From: Acidobacteriota bacterium
GTDB taxonomy: Bacteria > Acidobacteriota > Vicinamibacteria > Vicinamibacterales > Vicinamibacteraceae
NCBI GenBank assembly: GCA_023427865.1
Contig: JAEYZV010000406.1
Location: 1 to 8,470 of the forward strand
Direction: 5' to 3'
Length of the DNA: 8,470 nt
In this document: positions 1 through 5,894 of the stretch, one piece after another
Layout: each line of letters begins with the position of its first letter
Numbering within the stretch: the stretch's first letter is position 1
The notes under the pieces: generated by a model
The model's input: only the letters and a program-made list of their open reading frames with translations
What the model was told of the DNA's origin: nothing
Databases searched by the model: none
Position numbers and translations under genes: made by a program

Positions 1-161
1 TGTCCGTGGTGGAGGTCTTCATGGCGCCCGGCGAACTCGGGCGGCTGATCGGCCGGCAGGGGCGCACGGCGCAGGCGCTGCGGACGCTGGCCTCGGCGGC
101 GGCCGAGCGCGACGGCCGCAAGGTGCAGGTCGAGTTCCGCGACGGCCAGCCGCGGCGCTGA
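1..161 (+). CDS. khpA: KhpA-type KH-domain RNA-binding protein, C-terminal part
   Basis: This is the last 52 codons of a gene that begins before the window; the reading frame starts at base 3 and the TGA is at 159–161. The visible protein contains LIGRQGRTAQALRTL, the GxxG loop (GRQG) and following helix of a type II KH fold as found in the small (about 75–80 residue) KhpA/YlqC family. It is followed by a short strand (KVQVEF) and a basic tail ending QPRR. Family members bind RNA in the cytoplasm, often together with KhpB/Jag, and affect cell division and small-RNA-dependent regulation. The gene sits directly before rimM and trmD, its usual place in many bacteria (rpsP–khpA–rimM–trmD–rplS). 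The stop is 16 bases from the rimM start, so the two are very likely co-transcribed. The family call is firm; the N-terminus is not visible. Confidence 0.88.
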   Translation, partial: SVVEVFMAPGELGRLIGRQGRTAQALRTLASAAAERDGRKVQVEFRDGQPRR

Positions 162-164
162 CGC

Positions 165-170
165 GGGGAG
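165..170 (+). promoter_or_regulatory. ribosome binding site for rimM
   Basis: GGGGAG lies 7 bases before the GTG at 178, a good Shine-Dalgarno position. It supports GTG 178 over the in-frame ATG at 199, whose only purine-rich run (191–196) ends just 2 bases before the codon. Confidence 0.6.
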
Positions 171-177
171 CGGCCCG

Positions 178-813
178 GTGGATCGTGAGTGGGAGGACAT
201 GGTGCTGGTCGGGCGCATCGCCCGGCCGCACGGACTGCACGGCGAAGTGCTGATCCAGTCCGAGACAGACTTCCCGGAGATCCGGTTCGCCGAGGGCGCC
301 ACGCTCTACGCGCGTCGTGGCGACGCGGTCGTGCCGCTCGAGGTCGATCGGTCGCGGACGCACGCGGGCCGGCCGTTGATCGGCTTCCGCGGACTGGCGT
401 CGATCGACGAGGTGGAGCAGGCGCTCGGGCGCGCGGAGTTACGGATCCCCGAGTCGGCGCTGGCGCCGCTGCCGGAGGGCGAGTACTACTGGTACCAGTA
501 CGTCGGCGCCCCGGTGCAGACCGAGGCCGGCGAGCCGGTCGGCGCGGTCGTGCGGGTCGAGCCGACGGGTGGGACGGGCGTGCTCGTCGTGCAGCGCGGT
601 GAGGAAGAAGTCCAGATCCCGTTGACACCGGTGATGTGCCCGGTGCTCACGCCGGATCTGATCGTGGTGCGGCCGCCCGAGGGGCTGCTGGACCTGAACA
701 CCCCGGAACCGAAGCGTCGTGCGCATCGACATCGTGACGATTTTTCCCGCCATGGTGCGGGCCGGCCTGCAGGACGGGGTCCTGGGGCGGGGGGTGGCCA
801 ACGGCCTGATTGA
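178..813 (+). CDS. rimM: 16S rRNA processing factor RimM
   Basis: RimM binds ribosomal protein S19 and assists late maturation of the 30S subunit head. The N-terminal RimM β-barrel domain begins VLVGRIARPHGLHGEV (residues 9–24), the family signature. The PRC-barrel domain runs from EYYWYQYVG (about 102) through VQIPLTPVM to LIVVRPPEGLLDL near residue 173. Most family members end around there, at 170–180 residues. Here the frame stays open to 211 residues, and the last 31 codons (719–813) are read inside trmD in a different frame. That tail is Arg/Gly-rich and looks like out-of-frame trmD rather than a conserved domain. The usual HDL-x-G motif of the PRC domain is YQYVG here, a mild variant. 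The GTG start is chosen for its ribosome binding site. Function is confident; whether the C-terminal extension is real is open. Confidence 0.93.
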   Translation: MDREWEDMVLVGRIARPHGLHGEVLIQSETDFPEIRFAEGATLYARRGDAVVPLEVDRSRTHAGRPLIGFRGLASIDEVEQALGRAELRIPESALAPLPEGEYYWYQYVGAPVQTEAGEPVGAVVRVEPTGGTGVLVVQRGEEEVQIPLTPVMCPVLTPDLIVVRPPEGLLDLNTPEPKRRAHRHRDDFSRHGAGRPAGRGPGAGGGQRPD

Positions 814-1474
814 CGTGCAGGTCCACGACCTGCGCGACTTCACCACCGACCGGCACAAGGTGGTGGACGACACGCCCTTCGGGGGCGGGCCTGGCATGGT
901 CCTGAAGCCGGAGCCGCTGTTTCGCGCGGTGGAGCACCTCCGTGAGGCGCGTGGCGCCCCCGACATGGTGCTGATGCCCTCGCCGCAGGGCCGCCGTTTC
1001 ACGCAGCAGGTGGCCGAGGAGTACGGCAGGCAGGCGCACCTGGTGTTCCTGTGCGTGCGGTACGAGGGCGTGGACGAGCGGGTGAGCGCGGCCCTGGTCA
1101 CCGAAGAGGTCTCCATCGGCGACTACGTGCTGTCGGGTGGGGAACTGCCGGCGCTCGTGATCATCGACGCCGTGGCGCGGTTGGTGCCCGGCGTGGTCGG
1201 CGATGCGGAGTCGGTGGTGCGCGACTCCTTCACGCGCGGGTTGCTCGACCACCCGCACTACACGCGGCCGGCGAGTTTTCGCGGCCTTGACGTACCCGCG
1301 GTGCTGCTGTCGGGGCACCATGGCGAGATCGACCGCTGGCGACGCCAGCAGGCCCTGCGGCGCACGTACGAACGGCGACCGGACCTGCTGGCCGACGAGG
1401 CGCTGACCGACGAAGAGCGACAATGGCTGGCCCACTGGATGGCCGGCGAGAACAACGGAGCACAGGCATCATGA
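719..1474 (+). CDS. trmD: tRNA (guanine-N1)-methyltransferase TrmD
   Basis: TrmD uses S-adenosylmethionine to methylate N1 of G37 in tRNAs, which prevents +1 frameshifting. It is a homodimeric SPOUT enzyme with a trefoil-knot active site. The 251-residue product has the normal family length and begins MRIDIVTIFPAMV as usual. Landmarks are FGGGPGMVLKPEP (54–66), RYEGVDERV (114–122), the knot segment EEVSIGDYVLSGGELPAL (129–146) and DSFTRGLLDHPHYTRP (169–184). Asp169 matches the proposed general base of the E. coli enzyme. The C-terminal helical domain (about 205–245) is present. The start is GTG with only a weak GGAA upstream, so translation may be coupled to ribosomes finishing rimM, which overlaps it by 95 bases. 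The TGA overlaps the rplS ATG (ATGA). Confidence 0.97.
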   Translation: MRIDIVTIFPAMVRAGLQDGVLGRGVANGLIDVQVHDLRDFTTDRHKVVDDTPFGGGPGMVLKPEPLFRAVEHLREARGAPDMVLMPSPQGRRFTQQVAEEYGRQAHLVFLCVRYEGVDERVSAALVTEEVSIGDYVLSGGELPALVIIDAVARLVPGVVGDAESVVRDSFTRGLLDHPHYTRPASFRGLDVPAVLLSGHHGEIDRWRRQQALRRTYERRPDLLADEALTDEERQWLAHWMAGENNGAQAS

Positions 1475-1830
1475 CCCCGATCGAGACCATCGAATCCGCG
1501 CAGCTCAAAGAGCGCCCCGCCGTCAAGTCCGGCGACACCGTCCGCGTGCACGTGAAGGTGCGCGAGGGCGACAAGGAGCGCATCCAGGTGTTCGAGGGCC
1601 TCATCAACGGGATGCACCGAGGCAGCACGCGCGCGTCCATCACGGTGCGCAAGATCTCGTTCGGACAAGGCGTCGAGCGCATCTTCCCGCTGCACTCGCC
1701 CGTGATCGACAGGATCGACGTCGTGCGCACCGCCAAGGTGCGCCGCGCGAAGCTGTACTTCCTGCGCGGCCTCCGCGGCAAGGCGGCCCGCATGAAGGAA
1801 GCGACGCGCAAGCCCTCGTCGCAGGCGTAG
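1471..1830 (+). CDS. rplS: 50S ribosomal protein L19
   Basis: L19 is a large-subunit protein at the interface with the 30S subunit. The 119-residue product has the normal bacterial length. It shows the family's SH3-like core (FEGLINGMHRGSTRASITVRK, about residues 47–67), then GVERIFPLHSPVIDRIDVV and the basic signature RRAKLYFLRGLRGKAARMKE near the C-terminus. The ATG at 1471 overlaps the trmD stop in an ATGA and has ACGGAG 10 bases upstream. The same frame stays open back to 1423 but the extra residues do not belong to L19. Gene order rimM–trmD–rplS is one of the most conserved in bacteria and confirms the call. The next gene begins only after a 114-base gap that carries an inverted-repeat element. 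Confidence 0.98.
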   Translation: MTPIETIESAQLKERPAVKSGDTVRVHVKVREGDKERIQVFEGLINGMHRGSTRASITVRKISFGQGVERIFPLHSPVIDRIDVVRTAKVRRAKLYFLRGLRGKAARMKEATRKPSSQA

Positions 1831-1849
1831 TCGTCGCCCAATGGGCTCC

Positions 1850-1918
1850 GCTGGGACAACGGGCTACCGGTAGAGGCGCCTCGCCGTCGCCGGTAGGGCC
1901 GGCTGTCCCAGCCTGGCC
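1850..1918 (+). repeat. nested inverted-repeat element between rplS and rnhB
   Basis: The 114 bases between the rplS stop and the rnhB ATG are rich in dyad symmetry. Outer arms GCTGGGACA (1850–1858) and TGTCCCAGC (1904–1912) are exact reverse complements. Inner arms CTACCGG (1864–1870) and CCGGTAG (1890–1896) also pair. Inside are two perfect 10-base palindromes, CTACCGGTAG (1864–1873) and GAGGCGCCTC (1873–1882). A competing hairpin, GGCCGGCT (1897–1904) with AGCC-T-GGCC (1910–1918), shares bases with the outer arm. There is no T-run, so this is not a classical intrinsic terminator. It could attenuate transcription, stabilise the upstream mRNA 3' end, or be a dispersed REP-like element. The symmetry is seen; the role is inference. 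Confidence 0.7.
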
Positions 1919-1944
1919 ATTTGCCCGGTCTCGCAGCTACGTCG

Positions 1945-2604
1945 ATGGCGCCTGGTCCCGCCCGCACGCGGCCGTCAGCCCGCCGCAACATCGAGAACGC
2001 GCTCAGGCGCGCCGGTCACCTGTGCGTGGCCGGCGTCGACGAAGTCGGCCGTGGCTGCCTCGCCGGTCCGGTCACCGCCGCTGCGGTCGTCCTCGATCCC
2101 CAGCGACCGATCCCCGGGCTGCGCGATTCGAAGCTGCTCACGCCCGACGCGCGCGCACGGCTTCACGACCGCATCCTGCGTCGCGCCATCGCGTGGTGCG
2201 TCGTGTCGCGGTCGGTGGCCGACATCGACCTCCTCAACATCCACAGAGCCTCACTCGCGGCCATGCGGGACGCAGTCATGGGATTGGCCCCTGCGGCCGA
2301 TTATGTGCTTGCGGACGGCTTTGCCATCCCGGACCTTCCCGTGCCTCACGAGGGCCTGGTCAAGGGCGACCAGCGGTGTGCCTGCATCGCGGCGGCTTCG
2401 ATCGTGGCCAAGGTGACGCGCGACCGTCTGATGATGGCGCTCGATCGGGAGGACCCCCGGTATGGCTACGCCCGGCACAAGGGCTACGCCACGGCGGAAC
2501 ACCTGGCGGCCATCCGGTTACACGGCCTGAGCGGTGCCCACCGGCGCAGCTTCCGGCCTCCGACGCTTTTCGATCTCCTGCTCGACGACGAAGCCGGCCC
2601 CTGA
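1945..2604 (+). CDS. rnhB: ribonuclease HII
   Basis: RNase HII cleaves the RNA strand of RNA–DNA hybrids and starts removal of single ribonucleotides from DNA. With the ATG at 1945 it is 219 residues, slightly longer than the 198-residue E. coli enzyme because of a basic N-terminal stretch. The DEDD metal-binding set is visible: Asp32 and Glu33 in GVDEVGRG, Asp124 in LADGF and Asp142 in VKGDQR. The 32-to-124 and 124-to-142 spacings match E. coli D16/D108/D126. AAASIVAKVTRD (149–160) and the YGYARHKGYAT segment are also typical. A TTG at 1921 would add 8 residues, but it abuts the hairpin and has no ribosome binding site, so ATG is preferred; neither start has a strong one. The gene belongs to the trmD–rplS cluster, and its TGA shares its final A with the next ATG. 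Confidence 0.95.
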   Translation: MAPGPARTRPSARRNIENALRRAGHLCVAGVDEVGRGCLAGPVTAAAVVLDPQRPIPGLRDSKLLTPDARARLHDRILRRAIAWCVVSRSVADIDLLNIHRASLAAMRDAVMGLAPAADYVLADGFAIPDLPVPHEGLVKGDQRCACIAAASIVAKVTRDRLMMALDREDPRYGYARHKGYATAEHLAAIRLHGLSGAHRRSFRPPTLFDLLLDDEAGP

Positions 2605-5600
2605 TGAGCACACGCGAGGAGTTGACCCGCCTGGCCGAAAAGTTTCTGCGCCAAGGCCGCGTGGAAGACGCCATCGCCCACTACCAATCCGCGTCCGAGA
2701 TGCTCCCGGTGGACTGGGGCGTCGTCAAGCAGTTGGCCGACCTCCTCGAGCGCGCCGGCCAGCGCGAAGGTGCCGCAGTCCAGTTCTGCCGCTGGGCCGA
2801 CTACCTCTTCGCCGAAGGGTTCAACTCGAAGGCGGCCGCTCTCTACAAGAAGGTCCTGAAGCTCGAGCCGGCGCACGAACACGCGTTGTGGCAGCTGGCC
2901 GAAGTGTCGTTGGCCCTCAAGCTCAAGGCAGACGCGCGCGCGGCATGGCAGCGCGTGATCGACCTGAGACGGCGTCGTCACGACACCGCGGGCGTCGAGG
3001 CGGCACGCGCGCGGCTGGAGGCCCTCGACGGGGGGCCGACCGGGGCCGCATTCGGAGGGCTGGCGCGCGCCGTACCAGCTGCTGGGTCCGCGTTGTCCAG
3101 TCTCCCGCGGCTCGCAGCGCCGGAGCCGCCAGTCGCGACCACGGTTCCTCCGGCGGCATCCGCAGCCCTGGCCCAGCCCCCCGCGGTCAGTGAGATCACG
3201 CCTGCGGTGACCGCGGCGGTGTCCGAGGTCGCGCGGGGCGCCATGCCGGCGTCGCCCGTGCCCGTTACCGACGTCGCGCCAGTCGCCGACACCGACGCCA
3301 GACCCGGGCTTCCCGACAGCGCCGAGCCGACACTCCCTGTTTCCCTGAGCCTCGTTCCTGCCGAGGTCGGGCTGGAACAGCGTCCCCTCCCAGCTGCCGT
3401 CGCCGAGCCGGAACTGCAGGCCGCAGGCGAACGCGAGACCGACGTCGAATTCGTCGAACCGGGCCGAGCTGCGTCGGAGGCGCGGCCTTGGCAGGAGATG
3501 CTCACAAGGGCGTTGCCGGCGTCGCCCCTGGTTCCGGCGACGCCCGCAGTCGACGAGCCCTTCACTGAACTCACGTCGCTGCTCGCGCAGCTCGACGACG
3601 ACGCCACCGACATCGCGCCGGCACAGCCCCCATCGACACGCGTCGATGCGCCCGACGCCGCAGGGGCCGTGTCTCTCGACGCGTGGCTCGGCGAGGTGTC
3701 GCCCGTCGTCTTCCACAATCCCCCGGCGCCGTCAGCGGCCTTCGCCGAATCCGGCTTCGACTGGGCTGATCTGCTGGGGCGTGACCTCGACGTCACTGCC
3801 TCCGCGCCGGGACCGGTTCCTGCAGGCGTCATCGCCGACGCTCCGATCGTGGACGTGGACATCGCTGCAGACGGGGGCAAGAACGGCGCGTTCGTGCAAC
3901 GCGCCATTCCGTCACTCGAGGAACGCACCCTGCCGTCCGTTCCGTCACTCGAGGAACGCACCCTGCTGCCCGTGACCGCACTCGAGGAGCTCACCCTGCC
4001 GTCCGCGACGGCACTCGAGGAACTCACCCTGCCGCCCGTGACGGCAATCGAGGAGCTCACCCTGCCGCCCGTGACGGCACTCGAGGAGCTCCCCCTGCCG
4101 TCCGCGACGTCATTCGAGGAGCTCACCCTGCCGTCAGCGACGGCACTCGGGGAGCTTGCCCCGACGTTTGCGGCGATGGAGGCTCCCGGGACGGGGAGTT
4201 CGTCAAGCGAGGCTCCCGGGCCACGGAGCGATGATGCCGTCGGAGAAGGTGCAGCGGCTGGTGCGCCGACGCCCATGGACGTCCCCGCGACGGCGCACCC
4301 GGACGCCGCGGTGTCGATGCGCGCGGACTTCCTGGCGCCCGCGGACGACCCACTGGCAGCGGTGGGGGAGTTGCAGCCGAGAACCGATGGCGATCAACCG
4401 GTGCTGCCTCCCACGTTGTCGGTGTCGCCGGCGTGGCTGGACGACGGCCCGGCGAGTGCGCCGATAAGCGCACGACGCGGGCCTCACCCCGACGATGCGT
4501 ATCTCTTCGAGGACGATGCGGTTCCGGCGCTGTTCGTGTCGCGAGGCCGGCCGGTGCCGCCGCCCCCGCTGCCCAACGTGTCGTTGGTGCTCGCCTCGTC
4601 GCCGCCCGTGGCTGGCGAGGCGTCGGCTGCCGGAGACGACGGCTCCCGCGCCGGTGATGCGCCCGACCCTGTCGCCGACGAGCCCGCCTTCTTCGCGGGC
4701 ATGGACTCCGACCTCATCGCCGGCGACTCCGTCGTCCCAGACGCTGTTGTGGCCGTCCCTTTCGTCGACGACAACGACGTCGGCCAGGTGCCGCACGAAT
4801 CCGACGAACCCGGGCGTTCGGCTGGCGGCGGCAACGCCGATGCGGCGTCCGTCGAGGCATCCGTGGACGAGGAGATCGACCTCACCCAGCTGCTGGAAGA
4901 CCTGCGGCAATGGGACACCGTCCTGCCGGACCCACCGCTGCGGGGCGACATGCCGGCTGAGGCGATCCCCTCGGAGGCACCCGCCGACGACCCGCCGGAC
5001 CTGGCTGACGCGTGCGAGCCGGTGGCAGTCGCCGGAGCTCTCGCGGACGAGCCGGTCACGCCAGCGCCAGTCGTTGCTGCCACCGACCCTGTAGTGCCCG
5101 AGGTGATCGACGCGGTGTCGGCACCGACATCCGACGAGGACCACACGGCAATCGGCGAGGCGTCGGTGACCGCGACGTCCGTGGCGACACCGGGCGAAGG
5201 CAGCGTGGACCTCGACGCGGTGTTTGCCGACCTGCAGCGGCAGACCGACACACGCCTGCTCGCCGAGCAGCAGCTCGCCGCCGGCCGCGTCTTCCTTGCC
5301 GCCGGCCTGTTGTCGGAGGCGGCGCGCGCGTTCGAGCGCGCATCGCTCGAGCCGCGGCAACGGTTTGCGGCGGCACAGGCACTGGCCGAGCTGCACAAGT
5401 CGCGCGGGCAGCTGCTCGAGGCGGTCAGCTGGTACGAGCAGGCATCGATGGCCCCGGTGCCCGATGCTGCTCCGAAGCGCGCGGTGCTGTACGATCTGGC
5501 CGAGTCGCTCGAAGCGCTCGGCGAGACGGATCGCGCCCTCGGTGTGTTGCTCGATCTGTTGTCGCAGGTCGAGGACTATCGTGATGCGCGCGCACGCCTC

Positions 5601-5633
5601 GACCGTTTGCTGCGCGTCGACGCCGGAGGCTAG
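2604..5633 (+). CDS. large TPR-domain protein with long disordered, repeat-bearing linker
   Basis: A 1009-residue protein of unknown function. Residues 1–142 form TPR-like helical pairs (EKFLRQGRVEDAIAHYQSAS; YKKVLKLEPAHEHALWQLAE). Residues 868–1009 form a second set (LAAGRVFLAAGLLSEAARAF; LYDLAESLEALGETDRALGV). Between them lie about 720 residues rich in Ala, Pro, Val, Asp and Glu that look disordered. They contain eight 11-residue repeats (437–524) and scattered acidic/leucine motifs such as EELTLP, DWADLLGRDL, DLTQLLEDL and DLDAVFADL. No signal peptide or membrane helix is apparent, so it is probably cytoplasmic. TPR domains bind proteins, so a scaffold or assembly role is a reasonable inference, but no partner can be named. 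The ATG shares one base with the rnhB stop (TGATG), implying translational coupling. The frame stays open back to 2022 across rnhB; that part is shadow. Confidence 0.88.
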   Translation: MSTREELTRLAEKFLRQGRVEDAIAHYQSASEMLPVDWGVVKQLADLLERAGQREGAAVQFCRWADYLFAEGFNSKAAALYKKVLKLEPAHEHALWQLAEVSLALKLKADARAAWQRVIDLRRRRHDTAGVEAARARLEALDGGPTGAAFGGLARAVPAAGSALSSLPRLAAPEPPVATTVPPAASAALAQPPAVSEITPAVTAAVSEVARGAMPASPVPVTDVAPVADTDARPGLPDSAEPTLPVSLSLVPAEVGLEQRPLPAAVAEPELQAAGERETDVEFVEPGRAASEARPWQEMLTRALPASPLVPATPAVDEPFTELTSLLAQLDDDATDIAPAQPPSTRVDAPDAAGAVSLDAWLGEVSPVVFHNPPAPSAAFAESGFDWADLLGRDLDVTASAPGPVPAGVIADAPIVDVDIAADGGKNGAFVQRAIPSLEERTLPSVPSLEERTLLPVTALEELTLPSATALEELTLPPVTAIEELTLPPVTALEELPLPSATSFEELTLPSATALGELAPTFAAMEAPGTGSSSSEAPGPRSDDAVGEGAAAGAPTPMDVPATAHPDAAVSMRADFLAPADDPLAAVGELQPRTDGDQPVLPPTLSVSPAWLDDGPASAPISARRGPHPDDAYLFEDDAVPALFVSRGRPVPPPPLPNVSLVLASSPPVAGEASAAGDDGSRAGDAPDPVADEPAFFAGMDSDLIAGDSVVPDAVVAVPFVDDNDVGQVPHESDEPGRSAGGGNADAASVEASVDEEIDLTQLLEDLRQWDTVLPDPPLRGDMPAEAIPSEAPADDPPDLADACEPVAVAGALADEPVTPAPVVAATDPVVPEVIDAVSAPTSDEDHTAIGEASVTATSVATPGEGSVDLDAVFADLQRQTDTRLLAEQQLAAGRVFLAAGLLSEAARAFERASLEPRQRFAAAQALAELHKSRGQLLEAVSWYEQASMAPVPDAAPKRAVLYDLAESLEALGETDRALGVLLDLLSQVEDYRDARARLDRLLRVDAGG
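3912..4175 (+). repeat. eight in-frame 33-base tandem repeats
   Basis: Units begin at 3912, 3945, 3978, 4011, 4044, 4077, 4110 and 4143, all exactly 33 bases long, inside the TPR gene. Each encodes an 11-residue unit close to ALEELTLPSAT. The first two read SLEERTLPSVP and SLEERTLLPVT; the last (ALGELAPTFAA) is degenerate. Unit ends alternate between PSAT and PPVT. The near-identical DNA suggests recent expansion by slippage or unequal crossing-over, and copy number could vary between strains. The Leu-Glu-Glu-Leu core with Pro at position 9 suggests short amphipathic turns separated by proline breaks. Confidence 0.9.
5625..5629 (+). promoter_or_regulatory. ribosome binding site inside the end of the TPR gene
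   Basis: GGAGG lies in the last sense codons of the TPR gene. It is a strong Shine-Dalgarno match but is 24 bases from the first standard start (GTG 5654) of the following gene and 12 bases from an in-frame CTG at 5642. The next gene may therefore start at the CTG and be a few residues longer than annotated. Confidence 0.4.
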
Positions 5634-5653
5634 TCGTTTCCCTGTTCAGTCGC

Positions 5654-5893
5654 GTGCTGCTGGCCCTGTACCTGCTCGAGGCAGGCCTGCTGCTCATCCT
5701 GGCGCCCTGGTCGCGTTTCTGGGAGCGCAACTATCTTGCGGCGCTCGTGCCGGTCGTTGCCGACTGGCTCATCCACCCGTACGTCAAGGGGGCGGTGACC
5801 GGTGTCGGCATCGTGAGCGTGGCGGCGGCCCTGGTCGAGATTGGCGACATGCTGTCGCGGCGTGCCGCGTCGCCTCCAGAACCGGGCGTGTAG
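5654..5893 (+). CDS. small two-helix membrane protein, unknown function
   Basis: A 79-residue protein I cannot assign to a named family. Residues about 1–17 (LLALYLLEAGLLLILAPW) form a first hydrophobic helix ending at aromatic residues. A polar segment with SRFWERNYL follows, then a second hydrophobic stretch (about 45–62, AVTGVGIVSVAAALVEI) and a short basic, Pro-rich tail. Two membrane spans with both ends on the same side fit best. The frame is open upstream without a normal start; CTG 5642 would add LFSR (Met at the first position) and sits better behind the GGAGG at 5625–5629. It lies 20 bases after the TPR gene, and its TAG is followed after one base by the next ATG, so it is part of the same transcription unit. 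Coding is supported by this spacing and by the clean membrane pattern. Confidence 0.7.
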   Translation: MLLALYLLEAGLLLILAPWSRFWERNYLAALVPVVADWLIHPYVKGAVTGVGIVSVAAALVEIGDMLSRRAASPPEPGV

Positions 5894-5894
5894 C

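Noticed and set aside
199..201. ATG as alternative rimM start
   Set aside because: Its purine run ends 2 bases before the codon. GTG 178 has a well-spaced GGGGAG, although the conserved sequence itself begins near this ATG, so it is not excluded.
1831..1944. Intrinsic terminator after rplS
   Set aside because: Strong stems are present but no T-run follows any of them, so it was listed as an inverted-repeat element instead.
2022..2603. Upstream extension of the TPR reading frame across rnhB
   Set aside because: The frame is open, but the translation is Arg/Pro/Gly-rich shadow of rnhB. The TPR sequence starts exactly at ATG 2604, which overlaps the rnhB stop.
2484..3716. 410-codon open frame on the minus strand
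   Set aside because: Arg/Gly-rich, no domain pattern, antisense to rnhB and the TPR gene. Long antisense frames are expected at this GC content.
2978..4276. 432-codon open frame on the minus strand with Ser/Val-rich repeats
   Set aside because: Its repeats are only the antisense of the 33-base array, composition is extremely Ser/Ala/Gly-biased, and no family motif is visible.
4203..5396. 397-codon open frame on the minus strand
   Set aside because: Arg/His/Gly-rich translation typical of an antisense shadow of a GC-rich gene; the plus strand has clear TPR sequence over its left end in minus-strand terms.
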